DNA of 64,000 bases, from the NCBI GenBank assembly GCA_026391125.1, contig JAPLEO010000102.1, positions 1-64,000 on the forward strand. Direction: 5' to 3'. Positions 54,914-63,764 of the stretch are shown here, piece after piece. The notes below the pieces were generated by a model. It did not search any database. It was not told the origin of the DNA and saw only the letters and a list, made by a program, of their open reading frames with translations. How positions within the stretch are numbered: position 1 is the stretch's first letter; each line of letters begins with the position of its first letter. The translations under genes were made by a program, and so were the position numbers. Origin of the DNA: Bacteroidota bacterium (GTDB lineage Bacteria; Bacteroidota; Bacteroidia; Chitinophagales; Chitinophagaceae).

Positions 54914-56719
54914 TTGAAATTGCTAAAAAAACTACCAGTCATATTAGCTATTATCCTTGCTTTTATAAATACTATTCAAGCTCAGGAATACAAAGATAGT
55001 CTTCAAATTTATTCAAAAACGATTTCAGACACGGTTTCATTGAACCGATTGATCAGTTTTTGCTTTGCACATATTAATGATATTCCTGATGCTGCATATT
55101 CTTATTCAGAAATTACACTTGCTAAAAGTAAGGAACTAAAAGCCCTTTCCTGTGAAGCAAGAAGTATGACCAATTTAGGTGCCATACAAGCTTTGAAAGG
55201 GAATTATCCAAAAGCACTTCAATTTTATTTAGAGAGCTTAGCCATTTGGGAGAAGATGAATAATCCTAAAGGCATCATGCTTAGCAAAAACAATGTAGCT
55301 CAGATCTATGGCTATTTGAAAAACACAAAATTAGAATTGCAGTTTTTAAAAGAGGCGGAAGATATAGCTATCAAGAATGGATTTGATGATGACCTAGGCC
55401 TTATTAAACTTAATCTTTCTATTTACTATGCAAACAAAGCAGATTTTAGAAGTGCCTTTAATGAACAGACTATTGCGAACAATATCAATTTAAAATTGAA
55501 TAAACGTGCAAATTTATCACTTGGCCTTTCAAATGCTGGGGCATACCTGTTTTATATCAATAAAATTGATAGCGCCATATTGTATTATAGGCAATCTGAA
55601 ATCATTGGCACTGAATTGAACGACAAAAAAGCTATTGCGCTGAGTAGTGGCAATCTTGCGGAAGCTTTTCAGCATAAGGGGAATAATGACTCAGCAATAT
55701 TCTATTATAACCGAGCTATCAATCTTTCAAAAGCTAATGGTTTAAAAGATATCCTATTATTTAGCTATGATCAACTATCACAGATCTATAGAAAAAATGG
55801 CGACTTCAATAAAGCCCTGGGATATAGCGATTTAAAACAAATTCTAAAAGATTCGTTATTGAATATAACAGCCACTAAACAGTTGGCTGAAATGCAAACT
55901 AAATACGAAACAGAGAAGAAAGAGAAAACAATCAATCAACAAGATTTCGAGATCAGTAAACGGAACTATTGGATCGCAGGGCTATCCATATTGTTTTTAT
56001 CTATCAGCTTATTAGCTTACTCCTACCATCGAAGGGTGCAATTAAAAAAAGAAGCTGAAACCCAACTTAAACTTAGAAAGTCTGAAGAAATGGCTACTAG
56101 AGCGGTTTTGGAAGCAGAAGAAAACGAAAGAATAAGAATTGCATCAGACCTACACGATGGAATCGGACAGATGATGAGTGTAGCGAAAATGAACCTAAGC
56201 GCTATTGAAGATGAGATACCGTTTATGAATAATACTCAAAAGAGTCAATACCAAAATGCCATAACCCTAGTTGATGATAGCTGCAAAGAAGTGCGAATCA
56301 TTTCGCATAATATGATGCCAAACGCATTAATCAAAGCTGGTTTAGCAAGTGCTGTTCGGAAATTTTTAGATGAATTGCATAATCGCTCCATCAAGATTAA
56401 TCTATTCACAGAAGGTTTAAACGAACGCATAGATGCAAATACTGAAGCTATTCTTTATCGTATAGTACAAGAAGCTGTCGCTAATGTGATCAAACATGCT
56501 GAAGCAAGCACGTTAGACCTCACATTAATAAAGGAAGAGCATAATATCACTGTGACAATTGAGGACAATGGAAAAGGTTTCGATATTAATAAAGCTAAGA
56601 CCAAAGATGGGATTGGCTTAAAAAATATCGAATCGAGGGTCAACTTTTTAAAAGGTACGATAGAGTGGGATTCAAAAATTGGCAGCGGAACTGTGGTAGC
56701 TATCCATATTCCTTGTTAA
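54914..56719 (+). CDS. TPR-sensor histidine kinase of the NarL-partner (HisKA_3) type
   Basis: A 601-aa membrane kinase. A signal sequence (LPVILAIILAFINTIQAQ) precedes tetratricopeptide repeats (about residues 50-330), which face the periplasm. One transmembrane helix (IAGLSILFLSISLLAYSY) lies near 355-373. The phosphorylated His is His414 in ASDLHDGIGQMMSVAK. The ATPase domain has EAVANVIKHAEAS, VTIEDNGKGFD and KDGIGLKNIESRV. Such HisKA_3 kinases phosphorylate LuxR/NarL-type response regulators, but none lies nearby. The start is TTG at 54914 (or TTG at 54920); no ATG would keep the signal. A palindrome at 54821 suggests feedback control. Confidence 0.85.
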   Translation: MKLLKKLPVILAIILAFINTIQAQEYKDSLQIYSKTISDTVSLNRLISFCFAHINDIPDAAYSYSEITLAKSKELKALSCEARSMTNLGAIQALKGNYPKALQFYLESLAIWEKMNNPKGIMLSKNNVAQIYGYLKNTKLELQFLKEAEDIAIKNGFDDDLGLIKLNLSIYYANKADFRSAFNEQTIANNINLKLNKRANLSLGLSNAGAYLFYINKIDSAILYYRQSEIIGTELNDKKAIALSSGNLAEAFQHKGNNDSAIFYYNRAINLSKANGLKDILLFSYDQLSQIYRKNGDFNKALGYSDLKQILKDSLLNITATKQLAEMQTKYETEKKEKTINQQDFEISKRNYWIAGLSILFLSISLLAYSYHRRVQLKKEAETQLKLRKSEEMATRAVLEAEENERIRIASDLHDGIGQMMSVAKMNLSAIEDEIPFMNNTQKSQYQNAITLVDDSCKEVRIISHNMMPNALIKAGLASAVRKFLDELHNRSIKINLFTEGLNERIDANTEAILYRIVQEAVANVIKHAEASTLDLTLIKEEHNITVTIEDNGKGFDINKAKTKDGIGLKNIESRVNFLKGTIEWDSKIGSGTVVAIHIPC

Positions 56720-56745
56720 CAGCATCTTTAATAAACTTTTTATAA

Positions 56746-56765
56746 TATACCCTAGGGAGGGTATA
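56746..56765. promoter_or_regulatory. NarL-type palindrome upstream of the secreted protein pair
   Basis: A perfect TATACCC-N6-GGGTATA palindrome. It ends exactly 20 nt before TAGTTTTA (56786-56793), one mismatch from the -7 element, and lies 50 nt before the ATG at 56815. Geometry and spacing match the sites at 54821 and 59181. Confidence 0.8.
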
Positions 56766-56785
56766 CACAGAAACTAGCGAAATAT

Positions 56786-56793
56786 TAGTTTTA
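56786..56793 (+). promoter_or_regulatory. -7-like element of the 56815 gene
   Basis: TAGTTTTA differs from TAnnTTTG at the last base. It lies 20 nt after the palindrome and 21 nt before the start codon. Confidence 0.45.
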
Positions 56794-56814
56794 TTTTAGA
56801 TTAAATAAACAAAA

Positions 56815-57747
56815 ATGAAAAAACAATTCGGGTTACTCTTCAGTCTGCTATTGAGTCTTGTCATTTCGGCACAAACGAAAGATACTCACCAATTTATTTT
56901 TACTGAATCCTTTCTAGAAGGCTTCAAAAAAATAGTACCGACATCGGAACAATCAAAATTATACGATCATATTTATGTTTCAAATGATAAACAGGTACAG
57001 ATTCGCTATACTTTTAGGCCAGACATGAAAAATGTAAAACCCGACGCAGTTGAAACCTATGCAACAGCATTGTTTTTAAACAATGCGAAAAGCAAAGTTC
57101 CTGGGAATATTAAAGTGCTGCCATCTACTAAGGAAGATGTTCAAACTGATTATGGTGGAACTGCGGCCTATTTTGCTTTGTTTGAAACGGATAAAACATT
57201 TGGAGCAGAATATCCATATTGTTTGAGTTTTTTGATCTATAAAGAAAATACTGGTGCATTTGAAATTCATTTATTAGCAAAGACCCAAGAAGATTTTTCT
57301 GTGGATAGCCATATTCAGGTATTTGCAGGAAAGATCATCCATTTCAATTCGGAATTGACTATTGTACCAAGTTTACAAAAACAATACCTACCTGTTGAAA
57401 TTCAAAATATGCATATTGGCATGCCACAAGATCTTGTAAAAAAACTAAGGCCAAAAATACCAATCCCCGCAGATGCTAATGAAGATAATCTTGTTGAAAA
57501 TTTTACTACAGGTGCAGTAAAACAACTTACCTGTCAGATGCTTGCAGACAAAACAGTATATGAGTTCATTGTAGAATATCGTGACGAGGCAAAAGCAGTG
57601 GCAGTGGCAAAACAAATGTATCATGCACCAAATGATGCTTCATCTGAGCTACCGTTAAAATGGGAGTTCAAATTGTCTGATGGGTTGATTCTTAAGTGTT
57701 GGGTTTTTAGAAACAAGATTTGTATTGCAGATAGCAGACAATTCTAA
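56815..57747 (+). CDS. Hypothetical secreted protein
   Basis: Not recognised. It has 310 aa, with a signal peptide (MKKQFGLLFSLLLSLVISAQ). The rest is soluble and mixed alpha/beta, with GHTQ-free sequence, two Cys near the middle and end and many aromatic residues. The C-terminal half contains MHIGMPQDLVKKLRPKIPIP, reminiscent of small secreted proteins that start a fold with a 'hIGMs...' segment. It is the first gene of a unit with the 57769 gene, 21 nt downstream, under the palindrome at 56746. Confidence 0.75.
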   Translation: MKKQFGLLFSLLLSLVISAQTKDTHQFIFTESFLEGFKKIVPTSEQSKLYDHIYVSNDKQVQIRYTFRPDMKNVKPDAVETYATALFLNNAKSKVPGNIKVLPSTKEDVQTDYGGTAAYFALFETDKTFGAEYPYCLSFLIYKENTGAFEIHLLAKTQEDFSVDSHIQVFAGKIIHFNSELTIVPSLQKQYLPVEIQNMHIGMPQDLVKKLRPKIPIPADANEDNLVENFTTGAVKQLTCQMLADKTVYEFIVEYRDEAKAVAVAKQMYHAPNDASSELPLKWEFKLSDGLILKCWVFRNKICIADSRQF

Positions 57748-57768
57748 CTAAAACTTACAAAAATTAAT

Positions 57769-58362
57769 ATGTCAAAAATAATAATGATTGTTTGTTTAGT
57801 ACTAATCTTTACAGCTGCGAGATCACAAGGAATTCAAAAAACAGAATTTTCGGAAAAAGATATCTTTTCGAATACTAGTTTTCATATACTTGGGATAAGT
57901 GTTTTTGGCCTGTATATAGGAATGGATAAACAGGCTGCAAGAAAATTGTTATTCCATAATGAAAATATAGTAACCGAAGTAGATTCAAACAATACAAAAT
58001 CGATTTCAGATAAAGACCTAAAAGAATTACGTTATTACGTTTATAGTAAAGACAATACAACTGGAGAAAAAAGCAGCTCTTTATTATCTATAATATGGAA
58101 GAATGGCGAAACCGGGATTAGTCGAATTGTACTTTTTAATGCCATGAAATATAAAGCCTTCGGCCTAACTAAACAATTATTTACTGGGGAATTATTGAAC
58201 CCCTATTCTGTTTTGCGCAAACAATACTTTACAAAAGAACCTACTGTTAACAATGGCGAATATTACAATACTTATTATTTTTCAGAACAGGGTTTTGAAC
58301 TAGTTGAGTACAAAGAAAAACAGGGGTACACTTATTATTTTGCGTTAACAAATCAAAAATAA
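57769..58362 (+). CDS. Hypothetical secreted protein
   Basis: Not recognised. It has 197 aa with a short N-terminal signal (MSKIIMIVCLVLIFTAARSQ). The sequence GISVFGLYIGMDKQAARKLL parallels the MHIGMPQDLVKKL segment of the upstream protein, so the two may share a small domain. The remainder contains many Tyr and Phe in NPYSVLRKQYFTKEP and YYNTYYFSEQGFELVEYKE. It converges on the outer-membrane protein gene at 58409. Confidence 0.75.
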   Translation: MSKIIMIVCLVLIFTAARSQGIQKTEFSEKDIFSNTSFHILGISVFGLYIGMDKQAARKLLFHNENIVTEVDSNNTKSISDKDLKELRYYVYSKDNTTGEKSSSLLSIIWKNGETGISRIVLFNAMKYKAFGLTKQLFTGELLNPYSVLRKQYFTKEPTVNNGEYYNTYYFSEQGFELVEYKEKQGYTYYFALTNQK

Positions 58363-58408
58363 ATAATACTAAATTGAAATATGAAAAGATACAGTATTTG
58401 CAGACTCT

Positions 58409-59131
58409 TTAATTACCTCCAATAACTAAAACTACCTGTGCTCCAAATCCATTAAGCGAAGATTTTGTAGAACCTGTGTAATTGATTAATCTCGATTGAA
58501 AAATATGACTATTATAAAAATCATATTTTGATAACCCATAATCGTAATATACATTTAATTTAATCCCCGAATATTTACCTGCCTTGAAAGGAAAAAAGAA
58601 ACCGGCTTTTGGCCTTACAGAAAAAACATATCCCTTAAATGGGTTAAGAGATTCAGGGCTATCTTCAAAATGAGATATTGGGGTATTTTCATTTACTTGC
58701 AATTTCCCGCCATTACTGATTGCTCCCAAATCAGCCCCTATAAATAAAGGTCCTAAGATATAATTGGAAAACCCAAAATGAATATCAATTGTACTCAAAC
58801 TTAAAGAAGCAAAATTGCTCTTTGATACATTACTACTTTGTGTTTTGATTCCTGAACTTAAAACACCTCCTCCTTCAAATTCCCAATTCCCATTTCGTAA
58901 AGTCATACCAAGATTAAGTCCGTATGTTGTTTGGGGTATAATTGAGGTAGTTAGATGCATAGTGTCGCTTACAACAGAAATGTATTTTTCAAACTCAGTT
59001 CGGGTTGGCTTTGAATAGTTGATGCCTATATAGAAAGCAACACCATTATCGATAGTATTCTTTTTGCTTTTTTGTGCAAAGGACATTAAAAATGGAGTCA
59101 TTAAAATTAGCAAAAAGATTATTTTTTTCAT
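58409..59131 (-). CDS. Predicted outer-membrane beta-barrel protein
   Basis: A 240-aa protein from the ATG at 59131 (the frame extends to an upstream TTG). A signal peptide (MKKIIFLLILMTPFLMSFAQ) is followed by alternating strands such as GVAFYIGINYSKP, TYGLNLGMTLRNGNWEFEGGG and HFGFSNYILGPLFIGADLG. It ends with GAQVVLVIGGN rather than the usual terminal Phe, so the barrel reading is moderate. The palindrome at 59181 lies 50 nt upstream, and the gene is likely coregulated with the histidine kinase. Confidence 0.7.
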   Translation of the reverse strand: MKKIIFLLILMTPFLMSFAQKSKKNTIDNGVAFYIGINYSKPTRTEFEKYISVVSDTMHLTTSIIPQTTYGLNLGMTLRNGNWEFEGGGVLSSGIKTQSSNVSKSNFASLSLSTIDIHFGFSNYILGPLFIGADLGAISNGGKLQVNENTPISHFEDSPESLNPFKGYVFSVRPKAGFFFPFKAGKYSGIKLNVYYDYGLSKYDFYNSHIFQSRLINYTGSTKSSLNGFGAQVVLVIGGN

Positions 59132-59152
59132 ATTATTCAATATTTATTTCAC

Positions 59153-59160
59153 TAAATATA
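59153..59160 (-). promoter_or_regulatory. -7-like element of the 58409-59131 gene
   Basis: On the minus strand the bases read TATATTTA, one mismatch from TAnnTTTG, exactly 20 nt after the palindrome at 59181-59200. An extra GGGTATA half-site overlaps it (59163-59157). Confidence 0.5.
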
Positions 59161-59180
59161 CCCTGAAACAGGAAAATGTT

Positions 59181-59200
59181 TATACCCAATAGAGGGTATA
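59181..59200. promoter_or_regulatory. NarL-type palindrome upstream of the outer-membrane protein gene
   Basis: A perfect TATACCC-N6-GGGTATA palindrome, on the minus strand 20 nt before TATATTTA and 50 nt before the ATG at 59131. The same distances hold at 56746. Confidence 0.8.
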
Positions 59201-59247
59201 TTTATAAATGAATTAATATTGAAAGTTGCGAAAGAAAATGTGCAATA

Positions 59248-61029
59248 TTATTTTTTCATCTTTTCTTTACATTCTTTTATTTTAGATAGGTAAATATCGT
59301 TTTTGGGTTCTAACTTATTTAAAGCTTCATAGTCGATTAGGGCAGATGTATAGTTTTTAAATTCGTTCATTAATAAATCTCCCCGCTTCAATAAAACATC
59401 TTTAAAATCTGGTTTCAATTGAACAGCTATTGTATAATCCGTTAAAGCCCCTTTCAAATTATCCAAGGCATACTGTTTACATAATCCATTCAAGTAGTAG
59501 CAAAGTTCATTCTTCGAGCCAAATAATGCCGCAGTATCGAGAATGCCTGATGCTTTTTTATAATCTTCTACATTTTTGATATAAAATACTCCTAGATCCA
59601 CAAAGTATTCTGAGCTTTTACCATTGGCATAGGCGGCATAATGCAAAAAGGGTTCCGCATAATTATTTATATTATAAAAACCAAAGATTTTTCCTGCTTT
59701 ATTATAAGGCTCTGTGTTAGTAGGTTCTATTTTAGTGCATTTAGTATAACTCAGGGCAGCATATAATTTATCATCGTTTTTTAAATATTCATCTCCTTGT
59801 TTCATAAAATATTGAAACACATTTTGAGCTGTTACTCCTTTTTTTGCATATTCTGCTTTTAAAAGCGGGTCTAATTTTTGCACATTATTTCTAGAAATAT
59901 TATCTTTCGGATTTAGTAAAAGAGCTACGTTATAATCGTCATAGGCATCTATGAATTTATCTAACTTCCCATTACAGTAACCCCTACCGGCATAATAATC
60001 CGGATTGGCCTTCCCGTACTTAATGGCGCTTTTGAAATCTTGCAGTGCCGCAAGAAAGTTATTGTTATCTCTGTAAAGTAGCGCCCTTAAATAGTAGTAT
60101 TCAGCTTTTTCTGGTTTCAAACCAATGCATGTTGAAAGAGTGCGAATGGCTTCCTGATCATTATGCAATTTCGTATGACTAATTATGGCCAACTGAAAAT
60201 ATATTTCAGGATCGGCAGATTTCAATAGCGCGGCCTTATTAAGGTCGGCCAATGCATTCGTAGTGTCTTTAACAGTCTGCAAATAAAACTTCCCTCTTTC
60301 ACCAATGTATATGTTATTTGCTGGCTTTAATTGTATGGCCTTATAGAAAAATTCTAAGACCAACTTATTTAATGGCTCTCTATCATTCGATTTTACTGTT
60401 TCATTCTCTTTTGCCATTGCCATTGCAGCTAAATAATAGGCTGAATCGGTCAAATAATAACGCGCAGCTTGGTCATAATTTACCCATGAATCCCTGAATT
60501 TATTTAGTTTATATGAAATGCGCGCTTTATCGAATTTGCATTTCCAAAAATAAAACGCTTCCATTGTGGTAAGCTCATTTAAAATTATTTTTTTGCCAAC
60601 AGAGGTGTTATATAATGATACGTCATAAAAATTATTTGCTTGCTTATAAGATTCAGCAATATCCGTTAGTTCTGCCTTAGTAGAAAGGGTGTTCGATGCC
60701 TCATTTAAATGTACTATTAGGCTTTGTAAATCGCCAATCTCTTCTGTTTTTTTTGCTAGAGAATTAAAAGCAACAAAGTATTCTAAATTGGTAAATAATT
60801 GCTTTTTGTTTTTTGCCAAAAGCATTTTCGTAAAATTATTGTGTATATGTGCTACACTGTCCTTACTTAGACCTTTACAGTGTAGAATGTCTTGCCTTTT
60901 CTTTTCGATTAATTGGCTATTATTATCACTTTTTTCTTTTGCAACTTTTACCTCCTGGGCATGAATAAACTGGCAAAATAATATATTACTTAATAAGATT
61001 GCCGTAAAAAATATTATGCTAGTTTTCAT
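59248..61029 (-). CDS. TPR-repeat exported protein
   Basis: A 593-aa protein with a signal peptide (MKTSIIFFTAILLSNILFCQ) and repeated tetratricopeptide units from about residue 200 to the end. Examples are ADPEIYFQLAIISHTKLHND, KAEYYYLRALLYRDNNNFLA and NPDYYAGRGYCNGKLDKFID. It probably forms a protein-binding scaffold in the periplasm. No catalytic site is seen. It is last in a run of same-strand genes (63765 partial, 62633, 61065, 59248) with gaps of 14 to 46 nt. Confidence 0.8.
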   Translation of the reverse strand: MKTSIIFFTAILLSNILFCQFIHAQEVKVAKEKSDNNSQLIEKKRQDILHCKGLSKDSVAHIHNNFTKMLLAKNKKQLFTNLEYFVAFNSLAKKTEEIGDLQSLIVHLNEASNTLSTKAELTDIAESYKQANNFYDVSLYNTSVGKKIILNELTTMEAFYFWKCKFDKARISYKLNKFRDSWVNYDQAARYYLTDSAYYLAAMAMAKENETVKSNDREPLNKLVLEFFYKAIQLKPANNIYIGERGKFYLQTVKDTTNALADLNKAALLKSADPEIYFQLAIISHTKLHNDQEAIRTLSTCIGLKPEKAEYYYLRALLYRDNNNFLAALQDFKSAIKYGKANPDYYAGRGYCNGKLDKFIDAYDDYNVALLLNPKDNISRNNVQKLDPLLKAEYAKKGVTAQNVFQYFMKQGDEYLKNDDKLYAALSYTKCTKIEPTNTEPYNKAGKIFGFYNINNYAEPFLHYAAYANGKSSEYFVDLGVFYIKNVEDYKKASGILDTAALFGSKNELCYYLNGLCKQYALDNLKGALTDYTIAVQLKPDFKDVLLKRGDLLMNEFKNYTSALIDYEALNKLEPKNDIYLSKIKECKEKMKK

Positions 61030-61064
61030 TTTACTTGTTCCTTTTAATTTATACTATATAATTA

Positions 61065-62618
61065 TTATCTTGAAGGCCCCATATATTTTCCGTTTAAAAA
61101 TTCGCCCTCATTGGTTAGTTGATATGCACCATTCAACCATATATAAAGTTTTCCTTTACCGTTGTATAGGTTATTTTTAAATTGACCAAGATACTTTTCT
61201 GACCCAATAAATGGCTCTGTATCGTCTACTCTGCGTAAACCAATTTTCCAATAAGTTTCATAATACCCATATCCATTTAATTTTCCATCTGAAAAGTCTC
61301 CTTTATATTCTGTTACAGTTAAATGTTCCATTCGCACCCATTCGGTTCCAGTAGAAGTTGCACCAGCATCTGCTTCAAACTCTTTTTCATCATAACTTTT
61401 AATCTCAGTGTAGATACTCCCTGAACCACTCATTTTAGTGCCATTCCAAATACCCTTCATGGTTGTTTTTTCAAACATTTGTTGTTGCTGAATATGCGTA
61501 AACTTCTGTATCGAAAGTTCTCTTGCATAAGTATAAGTGCCCTGACCAAAGGGAACCCCATTTTTGAAAATACCATTATAGGTTCCCCCAGAACAATCAA
61601 CATAAGAACCAAAACCATTATCACAATTACCTGAAGTGCATTCGCCATTGTTACAACCTTCTATTAAGGCGGCAGCTTTAGCAATCGGATTTGACTTACT
61701 TGCACTATACTTCATTGCAGATTTAAATAATTTCAGGAAATTGCTTCTTTGAGCTGTTAAATATTTTTGTGCTTCTTTTTCATCAATTTTTGAAACAAGG
61801 GTATCTTCATTCCAGATTCCAAAATAAAAATTGTCAGCACCAGAAAACTCGGCTACAAATCCCTGGCGTTTCCCATTGAGCCAATTGCCAATAAAAATCT
61901 CTCGAACATAATCAAATTCACATGTTCCTAATCCGGTATAGCAATTACCCTCTGCACAAAATTTATATGGGTTTTTTGTTTTAAACTCTTGATAAGTTAT
62001 TTTTTGATTTTGATTATTAAAGTATCTTTCATTGACAACTTTAAAATCTTTTTTAAATGTTGCCTTCATATAATAGCCATTTGGATACATTTCCATACCA
62101 GCCCCTGATAAATAACCTTCATCCCAATTACCACTACTGATTCGGCCGCCAAACTTGGCATCTGTTTGCGAACCTTTACCATCGCGTTTTCCATTCTTCC
62201 AATGCCCTGAATAACTAGTACCTTTCCCGTCATTATATGTGCCTTCCCCATCGTATTTTCCATCCTTCCAATGTCCTGAATAACTTTTACCTTCCCAATC
62301 ATAAGTGCCTTCTCCATTCATTTCATCATTTTTCCATTGCCCCTTGAAAACCTGATTTGCATTGTTTGTAAAAGTGCCCATACCTTCTTTTGTAAGAAAA
62401 TATTTTACCTGACCATTATATACACCATCTTTATTTATGATAGTGCCTTCACCCATAGCTTTTCCGTTTTTCCATTGCCCAGTGTAGCTTTCTCCTCTAT
62501 CATAATTAAATGTGCCAATCCCATTTTCACAATCACCTGAAACACATGTCCAAGTTTTTTGTGCTGTTCCTACTAAAGCAAAAAAGTTAATTGCAATAAA
62601 AATGATGATTGGCTTCAT
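61065..62618 (-). CDS. Exported MORN-repeat protein with repeated Cys tags
   Basis: A 517-aa protein with a signal peptide (MKPIIIFIAINFFALVGTAQ). MORN units fill most of it: YTGQWKNGKAMGEGT, FKGQWKNDEMNGEGTYD, YSGHWKDGKYDGEGTYN and YSGHWKNGKRDGKGS. Three Cys-pair tags of the form C-x3/4-C-x-x-G-x-G-(T/S) occur (CVSGDCENGIGTF, CAEGNCYTGLGTC and CTSGNCDNGFGSY), each opening a MORN block. The repeats at 62199 and 62266 are also alike at DNA level. The tags suggest disulfide-linked or metal-binding modules. Function is unknown. Confidence 0.8.
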   Translation of the reverse strand: MKPIIIFIAINFFALVGTAQKTWTCVSGDCENGIGTFNYDRGESYTGQWKNGKAMGEGTIINKDGVYNGQVKYFLTKEGMGTFTNNANQVFKGQWKNDEMNGEGTYDWEGKSYSGHWKDGKYDGEGTYNDGKGTSYSGHWKNGKRDGKGSQTDAKFGGRISSGNWDEGYLSGAGMEMYPNGYYMKATFKKDFKVVNERYFNNQNQKITYQEFKTKNPYKFCAEGNCYTGLGTCEFDYVREIFIGNWLNGKRQGFVAEFSGADNFYFGIWNEDTLVSKIDEKEAQKYLTAQRSNFLKLFKSAMKYSASKSNPIAKAAALIEGCNNGECTSGNCDNGFGSYVDCSGGTYNGIFKNGVPFGQGTYTYARELSIQKFTHIQQQQMFEKTTMKGIWNGTKMSGSGSIYTEIKSYDEKEFEADAGATSTGTEWVRMEHLTVTEYKGDFSDGKLNGYGYYETYWKIGLRRVDDTEPFIGSEKYLGQFKNNLYNGKGKLYIWLNGAYQLTNEGEFLNGKYMGPSR

Positions 62619-62632
62619 TCTTGAATTTTATG

Positions 62633-63718
62633 TTATAATAAATGTTTTTTGACTAGCCAGTCCACTAGAATCATGACGAATAAATAGATTACTACCAGGA
62701 TTGGATAAAATCCTAGTATCAAAAAATAATATCCCATCCTAGTGCTGGCATCCTCTCCTAGCAAATTTTGAATGGCCACATATGATGCGATATAAGTGCA
62801 TAAAATCAAAACAGGGAATAGAATTCCTCCTGCTATAACCACCCAGGAAATTCTTTTAGTTAGATTAGACTTCCGGTATCTATAGATTAACCATATATGA
62901 AATAATGTAAGCAATAGGCCACAAAATATCATTAGCCAGAAAGGATCAATTGCAATAAGAAAGGACGCAAGTTTGCCAATTACAGGTTGATAATTTATTT
63001 CGAAAACATCAACAGGTAATTTGTTGAATTTCCAATTCGAAATAGCAGCAAATTTTCCTTCACTCGGGTTTCCTAAATTGGTAGTTACTGAATCAAATCC
63101 TGATTCATTAATAATGGTAATTGTAAGTCCGCCGAACGATTTCCAGTAAGCTGCAGGTGCAAGAGCATATCGAAAACTATATTCTTTAACCCATTCTGCA
63201 TTATACACCCAAACATTAGCAGTATAGGATACTCGAATTTTATGATTCCCCTTTTTTAAAGAGGCTTCAAAGTATTTTAAATCGTCTAACTTATATAAAT
63301 TATGTCCGTTATCGGTCCAGTTAATTTTTATATAGTTATAACCAGATTCAGTATAATCAAATGAATTGTCGAAATTTGCAAAGGGAGAATCCTTAGGTTT
63401 TATAATATAATTAGGAATTTCCTTAATGTTTACCAATTGGTCATCTACCCAAACTTTAAAATCGCCTTTATACTCTTTGGCTAAAAATAATAATGGAATT
63501 TGCCCACCACCTATCTCGGTTTTTATCGTGTATACAATATCGAATTGAGCCGTTTTAAATCCCTTGAAAATTCGAACATCCATATGTTCCTGTAAAATAG
63601 AAACGTCTTTACTATTTAAAACATTTGAATTTATGGTACCGCTTCTGAGTGGAGATGCCATATTTCCTTGGCAAATATTAGCAAGTAGTGCTAAAAAAAT
63701 AAGCAATTTAGTTTTCAT
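62633..63718 (-). CDS. Hypothetical exported membrane protein
   Basis: Not recognised. It has 361 aa, with a signal peptide (MKTKLLIFLALLANICQGNM) and a soluble extracytoplasmic part of about 230 residues. Three or four helices form the C-terminal third (IDPFWLMIFCGLLLTLFHIW, SWVVIAGGILFPVLILCTYI and YYFLILGFYPILVVIYLFVM). It may anchor a periplasmic domain beside the MORN and TPR proteins. It lies 14 nt upstream of the MORN gene on the same strand. Confidence 0.75.
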   Translation of the reverse strand: MKTKLLIFLALLANICQGNMASPLRSGTINSNVLNSKDVSILQEHMDVRIFKGFKTAQFDIVYTIKTEIGGGQIPLLFLAKEYKGDFKVWVDDQLVNIKEIPNYIIKPKDSPFANFDNSFDYTESGYNYIKINWTDNGHNLYKLDDLKYFEASLKKGNHKIRVSYTANVWVYNAEWVKEYSFRYALAPAAYWKSFGGLTITIINESGFDSVTTNLGNPSEGKFAAISNWKFNKLPVDVFEINYQPVIGKLASFLIAIDPFWLMIFCGLLLTLFHIWLIYRYRKSNLTKRISWVVIAGGILFPVLILCTYIASYVAIQNLLGEDASTRMGYYFLILGFYPILVVIYLFVMILVDWLVKKHLL

Positions 63719-63764
63719 GACTTAAAGAGTATATTTTAGGAATATAATATTTAAAGCTAATTAC

